This document shows, piece after piece, positions 1 to 6,730 of a DNA stretch of 8,206 bases; position 1 is the first letter of the stretch; each line of letters opens with the position of its first letter. The notes beneath the pieces were generated by a model. It saw only the letters and a program-made list of their open reading frames with translations, was not told the origin of the DNA and made no database searches. The stretch is from an uncultured Lachnospiraceae bacterium (GTDB taxonomy: Bacteria; Bacillota; Clostridia; Lachnospirales; Lachnospiraceae). Where the stretch lies: positions 1 to 8,206 of the forward strand of contig CAJJNI010000105.1 of NCBI GenBank assembly GCA_905193085.1, in the 5' to 3' direction. The position numbers and the translations under genes were made by a program.

Positions 1-405
1 ATCAAAAACAGGTTCATCAATGTAGAGAGTGTTACCTTTTTCAGTGTAATGTGCGCATATTGAAATTTCACAGTCAGATTTTTTGGAAGCATCAATAAGT
101 TTTTCGAACATTTGTACATGTATGTAGTCATCACTGTCTACAAAACCAATATAATCTCCCGTTGCAATATCAAGAGCAGCATTTCTTGCACTCGAAAGAC
201 CTCCGTTTTCTTTGTGGATTACTTTTATTCGTGAGTCACCAGTTGCATAAGTATCACAGACATCAGAACTTCCATCTGTAGAACCGTCATCAACGAGAAT
301 AATTTCAAGATTAGAATATGTCTGTGAAAGAATAGTCTGCATGCATTTATCAATATATGGTTTTACATTATAAACAGGTACAATAACGCTTATTAGATTG
401 TTCAT
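1..405 (-). CDS. Family 2 glycosyltransferase, N-terminal part (cut by left edge)
   Basis: This gene reads right to left from an ATG at 405-403 and stays open for 135 codons to the window edge, so its C-terminal part is missing. The start is supported by an AAAGGGG-type ribosome binding site about 7 bases upstream. The protein begins MNNLISVIVPVYN, the classic opening strand of the GT-A fold, followed by VDDGSTDGS (Asp39-Asp40, nucleotide-sugar binding), NGGLSSARN (68-75) and FVDSDDY (88-94), which holds the metal-binding DxD-type acidic motif. These are hallmark motifs of GT2 enzymes that transfer a sugar from a nucleotide donor, commonly in capsule, exopolysaccharide or wall-glycan synthesis at the cytoplasmic membrane face. 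Acceptor and sugar cannot be told from this fragment. It diverges from hypB and is probably functionally unrelated to it. Family assignment is firm; the specific role is unknown. Confidence 0.93.
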   Translation of the reverse strand, partial: MNNLISVIVPVYNVKPYIDKCMQTILSQTYSNLEIILVDDGSTDGSSDVCDTYATGDSRIKVIHKENGGLSSARNAALDIATGDYIGFVDSDDYIHVQMFEKLIDASKKSDCEISICAHYTEKGNTLYIDEPVFD

Positions 406-452
406 GAAGTGTCCCCTTTAAAATTAATCTTAAATATTTAATCATTTTATTT

Positions 453-481
453 ATTATATATATATCTATCTTATCTATCAT
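453..481 (-). promoter_or_regulatory. Candidate promoter for the glycosyltransferase
   Basis: On the minus strand a perfect TATAAT lies at 458-453, with ATGATA (four of six matches to TTGACA) at 481-476 and a 17-base spacer. Transcription would start near 446, giving a leader of about 40 bases. The surrounding DNA is extremely AT-rich (a TATATA run at 456-464), so a chance match is quite possible. Confidence 0.35.
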
Positions 482-544
482 TTCATATTTAGAATATTTT
501 TGCAATAAATATAACAAAACTTTTATTATTTATGATACTAATGT

Positions 545-558
545 CAAAAGCTCTTTTG
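545..558. promoter_or_regulatory. Short dyad, possible operator upstream of hypB
   Basis: CAAAAG and CTTTTG form a perfect 6-base inverted repeat separated by CT. It sits about 37 bases upstream of the candidate hypB -35 box, between the two divergent genes. Such a dyad could bind a dimeric regulator, but it does not match an operator I can name, and short dyads are common in AT-rich DNA. Confidence 0.2.
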
Positions 559-594
559 TCTGTATGAGCCTGCCAATATATATAAAATGTCCTG

Positions 595-623
595 TTGCCT
601 TAAATGTATAATTCGATTATAAT
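595..623 (+). promoter_or_regulatory. Sigma-A type promoter of the hypB operon
   Basis: TTGCCT (595-600) is followed after exactly 17 bases by a perfect TATAAT (618-623). Transcription would begin near 630, leaving a leader of roughly 37 bases that contains the AAGGAAG ribosome binding site (654-660) six bases before the hypB ATG. Spacing and -10 box are canonical, and the position fits the first gene of the operon. Confidence 0.6.
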
Positions 624-666
624 TATCAATAACAGATTTAATACTATGCGATAAAGGAAGATATTT

Positions 667-1335
667 ATGAAAGATTTTAAAGTGATTGAAGTAAAGAGAA
701 GTATTTTTGAAGATAATGACGCAGATGCAGCCTCACTTAGAGCTGAACTTAAGAGCGAGCATACTTTTTTGCTTAATTTAATGTCATCACCGGGAGCAGG
801 CAAGACAACAACTTTAAAAAGGACTATAGAATTATTGAAAGATGAAATGAAAATAGGTGTTATGGAGGCAGATATAGATTCTGATGTTGACGCTGCGGCA
901 ATATCAGATACCGGAGTGCGGGCTATACAGATTCATACAGGCGGAATGTGTCATCTTGATGCTGACATGACAAGACAGGGAATAAAAGAATTTGGCACAA
1001 AAGACTTAGATTTGGTTGTACTTGAAAATGTCGGAAACCTTGTATGTCCTGCAGAATTTGATACGGGAAGCTGCAAAAATGCAATGATTCTCTCTGTTCC
1101 GGAGGGTGATGATAAACCATTAAAATATCCGTTAATGTTTTCAATATGTGATGTTGTGCTTATAAATAAAACAGATGTTCTGCCATATTTTGATTTTGAT
1201 ATGGATAAATGCCGCGAATATATCAGGGCAAGAAATGAAAAAGCTAAAGTAATTCCAATATCCGCAAAAGAGGGTGAGGGCTTTGAAGAGTGGATTAGCT
1301 GGTTAAGAGAAGAAGTAAATAAGTGGAATGGGTAA
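667..1335 (+). CDS. hypB: HypB, nickel-insertion GTPase
   Basis: The 222-residue protein is a SIMIBI-class P-loop GTPase that, with HypA, loads nickel into enzyme active sites, classically the large subunit of [NiFe] hydrogenase, in the cytoplasm. Visible motifs are the P-loop SSPGAGKTT (40-48), the GGMCHLDA metal site with Cys95-His96, the ENVGNLVCPAEFD stretch (120-132) with Cys127, the family signature PEGDDKPLKYP (145-155), the guanine-specificity motif NKTD (167-170) and ISAKEGEG (198-205). Cys95, His96 and Cys127 are the positions expected for the interface nickel/zinc site of HypB. The N-terminus is short and has neither the His-rich tract nor the CxxCGC-type high-affinity nickel motif of some homologues. 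Start ATG667 follows AAGGAAG. It leads a three-gene unit; the next start is 29 bases past its stop. Function is clear, target enzyme is not. Confidence 0.97.
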   Translation: MKDFKVIEVKRSIFEDNDADAASLRAELKSEHTFLLNLMSSPGAGKTTTLKRTIELLKDEMKIGVMEADIDSDVDAAAISDTGVRAIQIHTGGMCHLDADMTRQGIKEFGTKDLDLVVLENVGNLVCPAEFDTGSCKNAMILSVPEGDDKPLKYPLMFSICDVVLINKTDVLPYFDFDMDKCREYIRARNEKAKVIPISAKEGEGFEEWISWLREEVNKWNG

Positions 1336-1351
1336 ACATAAAAATAAATTT

Positions 1352-1357
1352 AGGAGG
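1352..1357 (+). promoter_or_regulatory. Ribosome binding site deciding the oxidoreductase start
   Basis: A perfect AGGAGG lies 7 bases before ATG1365. The same frame stays open upstream to another ATG at 1323, but that one overlaps the end of hypB and has no good ribosome binding site, so 1365 is the start to use. Confidence 0.85.
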
Positions 1358-1364
1358 AACTTTT

Positions 1365-4112
1365 ATGGCAGATAAATTATTTGAAAATCCAAATCCGGAC
1401 GCACCTTTTCGCGAGCCGGTTGCGAAACTTGCAAAGCTTGTAACAGACAGAATACCTGTAGTTCTTGGAATGGAGAAGATTACAAAAGATTCTCCGGAGT
1501 ATATCGGACTTGCTGCCCTTTGTACTGATGAGATGGCAGAAATTGCTTTAAAAATGGGCAAGAGAAAACCAAGAACTTTAGATGATATGGTTAAGCTTAC
1601 AGGAAAAGACAGAAATTATCTTGAAGATATTTTACAGCAGATGGCTGTAAATGGCGTTATAGAATATAACTGGGAAAATAAAGACAGGGTTAAACAATAC
1701 ATATTGCCAATGTTTGTTCCAGGAAGTGCCGAATTTGCAAATATGAACGAGGATATATTAAATGAGCACCCGGAAATGGGAAGATTCTTTGAGAGAATGA
1801 GCAGACTTCCGCTTGAAAAGGTTACACCTATGGTGCCGCCAGGAGGTGCCGGGATAGGTATGCATGTTATACCAGTTGAAGCCGCAATTAATATGGAAAA
1901 TAAATCAGTTTCAGTAGAGCATATTTCCCACTGGCTTGACAAATATGACGGAAAATATGCGGCAAGTCCTTGTTCATGCCGCCGTTCAAGAAAGACTTTT
2001 GATGAAGGCTGTGCTGATGACACAGAAGGCTGGTGTATTGCGGTTGGCGATATGGCAGATTATGTAGTTGAGACTAATAAGGGCGGAAGATACATAACAA
2101 GGGAAGAAGCTCTTGACATAATGAAGAAGGCAGAGGACAATGGTTTTGTCCATCAGATTACAAATATAGACGGAGAAGACAAAATTTTTGCAATCTGTAA
2201 TTGTAATGTAAATGTTTGTTACGCATTAAGAACGTCGCAGTTGTTTAACACGCCTAACATGTCACGCTCAGCATATGTGGCAAAGGTAACAGAAGAGAAT
2301 TGTGTTGCATGTGGAAGATGCGTTGAATACTGTCCGGCAGGGGCAGTTAAACTTGGACAAAAATTGTGCAAATCAGATGGAACTAAAGTAAGTTATCCAA
2401 AACAGGTTCTCCCATCAGAAGCAAAATGGGGACCACATATGTGGACAGAGGATTATCGTGATAAGAACAGGATAAACTGTTATGATACAGGTACTTCACC
2501 ATGTAAAACCGCATGTCCTGCACATATTGCGGTACAGGGTTATTTGAAGATGGCGGCACAGGGCAGATATAAAGATGCACTTGCACTTATCAAGAAAGAA
2601 AATCCATTCCCGGCAGTGTGCGGAAGAATATGCAACAGAAGATGTGAAGATGCATGTACAAGAGGTACAATAGATGAAGCAGTTGCAATAGATGAAGTTA
2701 AGAGATTTATTGCTCAGTGTGACTTAGATGAGACTAACAGATACATACCTGAGAAAGTAGTGCCATCACTTAAAGGTGAATTTAATGAAAAAGTGGCAAT
2801 TATAGGTGCAGGTCCGGCAGGCTTAAGCTGTGCATTTTATCTTGCGCAGAAAGGATATCACCCTACAGTATTTGAAAAAAATGAAAGAGCAGGAGGTATG
2901 TTAGTATATGGAATACCGTCATTTAAGCTTGAAAAAGATGTCGTTGAGGCTGAAATTGACATAATAAAAGCTATGGGTGTAGAAATTAAGACGGGTATAG
3001 AAGTTGGAAAAGATATAACTTTAGACGAACTTCGCAGTCAGGGATATAAGGCATTTTATATCGCAATTGGCTGTCAGGGTTCAAGAAAAGCCGGAATTGA
3101 AGGCGAAGATGCAGAAGGTGTAATGAGTGCGGTTGAGCTTTTAAGAAATGCCGCCGATAATGAAAATTATAAAACAGAAGGAAAAGTTGTAGTTGTAGGT
3201 GGTGGAAATGTTGCAATAGATGTTGCAAGAACAAGTATCCGCTGTGACGCATCATCAGTTGAAATGTTCTGCCTTGAACAGAGAAATGAAATGCCGGCAT
3301 CAGAAGAAGAAATTGAAGAAGCCTTAGATGAGGGTGCAGTCATAAACTGTGGCTGGGGTCCAAAAGAAATTATTACTGAAAATAATAAAGTTAAAGCAAT
3401 TGTATTCAAAAAATGTATTTCAGTAAAAGATGAGAACAATCGTTTTAATCCAAAATATGATGAAAATGATACAATGACTGTTAAGTGCGACCATGTATTT
3501 TTAAGTATCGGTCAGAGTGTTATGTGGGGCAGTCTTTTAGATGGCAGCAAAGTTGATTTGGGACGTGGAAATCTTGCAACAGCAGATTCACTTACATATC
3601 AGACATCACAGCCGGATATTTTTGTCGGTGGTGATGTTTATACAGGACCTAAATTTGCAATAGATGCAATTGCAGCCGGAAAAGAAGGCGCAGTTTCAAT
3701 TCACAGATTTGTCCAGCCACACAGCAGTCTTACAATTGGAAGAAACAGAAGAGATTTTGTTGAACTTGATAAAAATAATATATTAGTTGAGAGTTATGAC
3801 AATTCATCAAGACAGCTGCCGCCAAAGAACAATCCTGATAAGAAATCATTCCGGGATACATCAAAATGTTTTACAGAAGAACAGGTAAAAATAGAAACCT
3901 CAAGATGCTTAGGCTGTGGTGCTTCGGTAGTTGATACTAACAGATGTATCGGTTGTGGAATATGTACTACAAAATGTGAATTTGATGCGATTCATTTGTA
4001 CAGGGATAATCCTGACTGCAGTACAATGAGAAAGAGTGAAGATAAGCTTAAGTATATTTTACCGTATGGAGCAAAACAGGCAATAAAGATTAAGTTTACT
4101 AAGAAAAAGTAA
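1365..4112 (+). CDS. Multi-[4Fe-4S] FAD/NAD(P)-binding oxidoreductase (GltD/NfnB-like fusion)
   Basis: This 915-residue cytoplasmic protein is a fusion of redox modules. Residues 1 to about 125 look like a small helical/winged-helix-like region. Residues 130-290 form a cysteine-rich module with CxCRR at Cys203/Cys205, further Cys216 and Cys224, and a CNCNVNVC cluster (278-285). A single-cluster ferredoxin motif follows (Cys313, 316, 319, 323). Residues 372-431 match the N-terminal iron-sulfur domain of GltD, NfnB and dihydropyrimidine dehydrogenase (Cys380, 384, 419, 423, 427, 431). Next are an FAD Rossmann motif GAGPAG (481-486), GMLVYGIP, an NAD(P) site VVGGGNVAIDVAR (610-622) and the GltD-type GGD FAD motif. 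The C-terminus has the RCLGC signature (848-851) and another 4Fe-4S motif (Cys861, 864, 867, 871). It most likely shuttles electrons between NAD(P)H and iron-sulfur partners; the true substrate cannot be read. No glutamate synthase large subunit or NfnA is nearby. It lies tightly between hypB and hypA. Confidence 0.88.
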   Translation: MADKLFENPNPDAPFREPVAKLAKLVTDRIPVVLGMEKITKDSPEYIGLAALCTDEMAEIALKMGKRKPRTLDDMVKLTGKDRNYLEDILQQMAVNGVIEYNWENKDRVKQYILPMFVPGSAEFANMNEDILNEHPEMGRFFERMSRLPLEKVTPMVPPGGAGIGMHVIPVEAAINMENKSVSVEHISHWLDKYDGKYAASPCSCRRSRKTFDEGCADDTEGWCIAVGDMADYVVETNKGGRYITREEALDIMKKAEDNGFVHQITNIDGEDKIFAICNCNVNVCYALRTSQLFNTPNMSRSAYVAKVTEENCVACGRCVEYCPAGAVKLGQKLCKSDGTKVSYPKQVLPSEAKWGPHMWTEDYRDKNRINCYDTGTSPCKTACPAHIAVQGYLKMAAQGRYKDALALIKKENPFPAVCGRICNRRCEDACTRGTIDEAVAIDEVKRFIAQCDLDETNRYIPEKVVPSLKGEFNEKVAIIGAGPAGLSCAFYLAQKGYHPTVFEKNERAGGMLVYGIPSFKLEKDVVEAEIDIIKAMGVEIKTGIEVGKDITLDELRSQGYKAFYIAIGCQGSRKAGIEGEDAEGVMSAVELLRNAADNENYKTEGKVVVVGGGNVAIDVARTSIRCDASSVEMFCLEQRNEMPASEEEIEEALDEGAVINCGWGPKEIITENNKVKAIVFKKCISVKDENNRFNPKYDENDTMTVKCDHVFLSIGQSVMWGSLLDGSKVDLGRGNLATADSLTYQTSQPDIFVGGDVYTGPKFAIDAIAAGKEGAVSIHRFVQPHSSLTIGRNRRDFVELDKNNILVESYDNSSRQLPPKNNPDKKSFRDTSKCFTEEQVKIETSRCLGCGASVVDTNRCIGCGICTTKCEFDAIHLYRDNPDCSTMRKSEDKLKYILPYGAKQAIKIKFTKKK

Positions 4113-4132
4113 GTTTTGGAGGTAAATATTAT

Positions 4133-4480
4133 ATGCATGAACTTGGAGTAGTGTTTCATGTAATAAAGATGGTAGAGGAAGTTGCAGAAGAAAACAGCCT
4201 GTCGCAGATAGAATCAGTAACACTTCAGATAGGTGAGGTATCAGGGATAATAGATGAATATCTCAAAAAATGCTGGAAATGGGCAGTTGCAAAGAAAAGC
4301 GATATTTTAAAAGAAACATCACTTATTATAGAAGATATTCCTGCAATAACATACTGTGAAGATTGCGCAAAGACATATGAGACCGTAAAATATGCAAAAA
4401 TATGTCCTTACTGTGGAAGTGAACATACATATTTAGAGCAGGGAAATGAGTTCCTGATAAAAGAAATTACAGCACTGTAA
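4133..4480 (+). CDS. hypA: HypA, nickel-delivery zinc protein
   Basis: The 115-residue protein has the usual HypA length and layout. It begins MHE, with His2 and Glu3 that form the conserved nickel-binding end of the family. The middle carries the LQIGEVSGI strand (31-40), and the zinc site is formed by two CxxC pairs, Cys75/Cys78 and Cys91/Cys94, followed by GSEH. HypA partners HypB to deliver nickel to a target apo-enzyme in the cytoplasm. The start ATG4133 follows a GGAGG at 4118-4122, 20 bases past the oxidoreductase stop, so it belongs to the same transcript. It is the last gene before the strong terminator. The nickel enzyme served is not in the window; hydrogenase, CO dehydrogenase or urease are possible from family knowledge only. 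Confidence 0.96.
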   Translation: MHELGVVFHVIKMVEEVAEENSLSQIESVTLQIGEVSGIIDEYLKKCWKWAVAKKSDILKETSLIIEDIPAITYCEDCAKTYETVKYAKICPYCGSEHTYLEQGNEFLIKEITAL

Positions 4481-4536
4481 CTGTAAATGAGAAAAAAAAT
4501 CATAAAATTATATTGTAAGTGAGAAAATTTTCTGTT

Positions 4537-4579
4537 AAAATCAAGATGTTAGTTTTGACTAACATCTTGATTTTTTTTT
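4537..4579 (+). terminator. Strong intrinsic terminator after hypA
   Basis: A perfect 17-base-pair stem (4537-4553 paired with 4558-4574) with the 4-base loop TTTG runs into a tract of nine T residues (4571-4579). It ends the hypB-oxidoreductase-hypA transcript about 57 bases past the hypA stop and separates it from the downstream flavin unit. The minus-strand T tract is only four long, so it should work mainly on the plus strand. Confidence 0.95.
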
Positions 4580-4638
4580 ACGCAGAAAGTGAGTCAAAAA
4601 ATTTTACAAATTAAGACTAAGATGACTGCTGCGATAAC

Positions 4639-4669
4639 TTGTAAATTTTAGCTGTGTTGATTACATAAT
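4639..4669 (+). promoter_or_regulatory. Weak candidate promoter for the flavin-electron-transfer operon
   Basis: The 150 bases between the terminator and ATG4731 should hold the promoter of the downstream unit. TTGTAA (4639-4644) with CATAAT (4664-4669) is the best pair seen, but its 19-base spacer is long. GATAAT at 4704-4709 is an alternative -10 box without a good -35. The TTGTAAA at 4639-4645 is also the right half of an inverted repeat with TTTACAA at 4603-4609. No FMN riboswitch-like sequence was recognised here. Confidence 0.3.
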
Positions 4670-4730
4670 GTTACCCGGGGTTTTTTACTGGGAAAATATA
4701 TATGATAATGAATTGTATTATGGAGAAATA

Positions 4731-5102
4731 ATGAAAAAAAATGATTTGATTTTAATTGTAGGCATTTTACTTATTGCCTTTTTTAGTTTTGTCATAATTT
4801 ATTTTTCAGGAAGAAGCACTGGAAGCAGTATAAAAATAAGTGTTGATGGAAAATCATATGGAACATATTCGCTTGATGAAGATAATGAAATAGAAATAAA
4901 GACGGAATATGGAAATAATGTTGTAACGATAAAAGACGGAGTGGCATATATGTCTGATGCAGACTGTCCGGATAAATATTGTATGAGACAGGGCAAAATA
5001 AACCATATGAAAGAGAATATAGTCTGTCTTCCTCATAAAGTTATTGTTGAGGTAACGCAGTCTTCAAATGAAGATTCACAGGTAGACATAGTTTCAAAAT
5101 AG
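4731..5102 (+). CDS. Membrane-anchored NusG domain II protein (EetA-like)
   Basis: The 123-residue protein has one N-terminal membrane helix (about residues 5-26) with no lipobox, then a small soluble domain probably outside the membrane. The domain shows the NusG domain II family pattern: GKSYGTYSL, GNNVVTIKDGVAYM, DCPDKYC (Cys79, Cys84) and IVCLPHKVIVEV (Cys99). It is not the transcription factor NusG; family members lack its N-terminal domain. Such genes commonly sit beside Gx-transporter, ApbE and FMN-binding genes, as here, and correspond from memory to EetA of the Listeria extracellular electron transfer locus. Its biochemical role is not established. ATG4731 was chosen over the in-frame ATG4668 because GGAGA lies just upstream at 4722-4726 and the longer version would put 21 charged/aromatic residues before a normal KKND membrane anchor. 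Confidence 0.85.
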   Translation: MKKNDLILIVGILLIAFFSFVIIYFSGRSTGSSIKISVDGKSYGTYSLDEDNEIEIKTEYGNNVVTIKDGVAYMSDADCPDKYCMRQGKINHMKENIVCLPHKVIVEVTQSSNEDSQVDIVSK

Positions 5103-5106
5103 GAGA
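5100..5106 (+). promoter_or_regulatory. Stop codon overlapping the next ribosome binding site
   Basis: The TAG stop of the NusG-II gene (5100-5102) shares bases with AGGAGA (5101-5106), which serves the next ATG at 5114 with a 7-base spacer. This arrangement suggests translational coupling of the two membrane proteins. Confidence 0.7.
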
Positions 5107-5113
5107 AAAAAAG

Positions 5114-5605
5114 ATGAGCAAAAGAGTTGCTAAATGTGGACTGCTCATTGCATTGGCAATGGTATTTAGTTATGTAGAAGTATTGATTCCGTTTAATTTC
5201 GGAATACCGGGAATTAAGTTAGGATTAGCTAACTTAATTGTTGTAGTCGGTTTTTATTCAATGAAAACAACAGATGTAATTGCAGTTTCACTTGTAAGGA
5301 TATTTTTAAGCGGCCTGCTGTTTGGAAATCTTATGTCGATTTTATATAGTCTGTCTGGAGGAATATTAAGCATAATTGTAATGCTGTTATTAAAAAGATT
5401 ACATAAATTTTCTATAGTCGGGGTAAGCATAGCCGGAGGAGTTTTCCACAATATCGGACAGATTATTGTGGCAATGCTCATTCTTGAAAATTTTGCTGTG
5501 GCAGTATATCTGCCGCCGCTTCTCATAGCCGGAACAATAACAGGTATGCTTATAGGAATACTTGCAATGAGAATGCTTCCGGTTATAAAAAAAGTCATGC
5601 AGTAG
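5114..5605 (+). CDS. Gx transporter family membrane protein (EetB-like)
   Basis: The 163-residue protein is almost wholly hydrophobic, with about five or six membrane helices (roughly 8-27, 36-52, 56-75, 76-94, 101-123 and 129-156). The signature PGIKLGLAN (32-40) and the conserved short-loop layout place it in the Gx transporter family, often misannotated as heptaprenyl diphosphate synthase component I. There are no prenyltransferase aspartate-rich motifs, so that enzyme name should not be used. The fold resembles small substrate-binding membrane subunits such as ECF S components; transported substrate is unknown. Its place between the NusG-II and ApbE genes matches flavinylation-linked loci and, from memory, EetB. 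A role in membrane electron transfer or in supplying a flavin or quinone-like cofactor is inference. Confidence 0.83.
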   Translation: MSKRVAKCGLLIALAMVFSYVEVLIPFNFGIPGIKLGLANLIVVVGFYSMKTTDVIAVSLVRIFLSGLLFGNLMSILYSLSGGILSIIVMLLLKRLHKFSIVGVSIAGGVFHNIGQIIVAMLILENFAVAVYLPPLLIAGTITGMLIGILAMRMLPVIKKVMQ

Positions 5606-5627
5606 AACAACAAGGAGATTTTTATAA

Positions 5628-6713
5628 ATGCGTAAAGAAATAATTTTACTGGCTGCCGGAGTTTTATTAATTACAGGCTGTCAAAGTTCAGATAACAACA
5701 GTAAAAATGAAAATCAGAATCAAAATCAGAGTCAGAATGAAGTTGGCTCTGAGCAGACGGAGCCTGTTTCAAAAGATTTTTTTGCAATGGATACATATAT
5801 GAACATTACCGCATATGGCAGTGATACCAATAAAGTAGAACAGGCTGTAGAGCTTGCCGAAAATAAAGTAAACGAGCTTGATAACCTGTTGTCAACAGGA
5901 ATTGAAACAAGTGAAATAAACAGGCTCAATGAAAACGGACATGGCGAAATGTCGGATACAAGTATGTATCTTCTTGAAGAGTCATTAAAAATTTCCTCAA
6001 AGACAGATGGTGCATTTAACCCTGTAATGTATCCTTTAATGGAGTTATGGGGCTTTACTTCACAAAATTATCATGTGGCATCTGATGATGAAATAGCAGC
6101 ACTATTACCTTTGGTAAATGTAGAAGATATTAAATACGACACGGACAAAAATACAATTGAGTTTAACAAAGAGGGAATGAAAATTGATTTTGGCGGTATA
6201 GCAAAAGGTTACACATCTGATGAGGTTGTTAAAATCTTAAAAGATAACGGTATAAAATCCGCATTTATAAGTCTTGGTGGAAATGTCTGGGTGCTTGGAA
6301 ATAAGACCGATGGAAGTAAGTGGAGAGTCGGAATACAGAATCCGGATAATACAAAAGAAGGCTATCTTGGCATCTTGAGTGTCTGTGACACGGCTGTTAT
6401 AACATCAGGCGGTTATGAGCGGTATTTCGAGGAAGATGGCAAAGTATATCATCATATTTTAGACCCGAATACAGGAAAACCTGCCGACAGCGGTATCAAA
6501 TCAGTCACAATAATAAGCCGGAACGGAACTCTTGCAGATGGCCTGTCCACTGCACTGTTTGTCTGTGGGTTAGAAAAAGCATCACAGATATATTGTGACA
6601 GCGATAACGAATTCGAGGCAATACTACTGACCCAGGATGATAAAATGTATGTAACAGAAGGAATAACAGACAGTCTGGAAACAGATTATGACTACGAAAT
6701 TATTCACAAATAA
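5628..6713 (+). CDS. apbE: ApbE-type FAD:protein FMN transferase lipoprotein (FmnB-like)
   Basis: The 361-residue enzyme uses FAD to attach FMN through a phosphoester bond to a threonine or serine of target proteins, outside the cytoplasmic membrane. A lipoprotein signal peptide ends in LITGC with Cys18 as the lipidated residue. Residues 19-47 are an Asn/Gln-rich spacer holding the enzyme off the membrane. The catalytic domain shows AMDTYM (53-58), ELWGF (139-143), DFGGIAKGY (187-195), SLGGN (215-219), TSGGYERYF (259-267), HHILDPNTGKPA (275-286) and the magnesium-binding LADGLSTALF (302-311) with Asp304 and Thr308. All expected motifs are present. ATG5628 follows AAGGAG (5612-5617). The following gene carries FMN-binding domains with the target motif, so it is the obvious substrate. 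Confidence 0.96.
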   Translation: MRKEIILLAAGVLLITGCQSSDNNSKNENQNQNQSQNEVGSEQTEPVSKDFFAMDTYMNITAYGSDTNKVEQAVELAENKVNELDNLLSTGIETSEINRLNENGHGEMSDTSMYLLEESLKISSKTDGAFNPVMYPLMELWGFTSQNYHVASDDEIAALLPLVNVEDIKYDTDKNTIEFNKEGMKIDFGGIAKGYTSDEVVKILKDNGIKSAFISLGGNVWVLGNKTDGSKWRVGIQNPDNTKEGYLGILSVCDTAVITSGGYERYFEEDGKVYHHILDPNTGKPADSGIKSVTIISRNGTLADGLSTALFVCGLEKASQIYCDSDNEFEAILLTQDDKMYVTEGITDSLETDYDYEIIHK

Positions 6714-6730
6714 AAAAGGCAGGGTGTTAT

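Noticed and set aside
1323..1364. Longer start for the oxidoreductase
   Set aside because: It overlaps the hypB end, lacks a ribosome binding site, and the AGGAGG at 1352-1357 fits ATG1365.
4668..4730. Longer start for the NusG-II protein
   Set aside because: The upstream residues have no family resemblance and would precede a normal membrane anchor; GGAGA before ATG4731 is a better start signal.
4580..4730. FMN riboswitch upstream of the flavin unit
   Set aside because: The region is only about 150 bases and shows none of the conserved RFN-element segments such as AGGGGCAGGG-like sequence.
4731..5102. Transcription elongation factor NusG
   Set aside because: It only shares the domain II type fold; it has a membrane anchor and no NusG N-terminal domain.
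5114..5605. Heptaprenyl diphosphate synthase component I
   Set aside because: The sequence is a small polytopic membrane protein without aspartate-rich prenyltransferase motifs; the name is a historical misannotation of this family.
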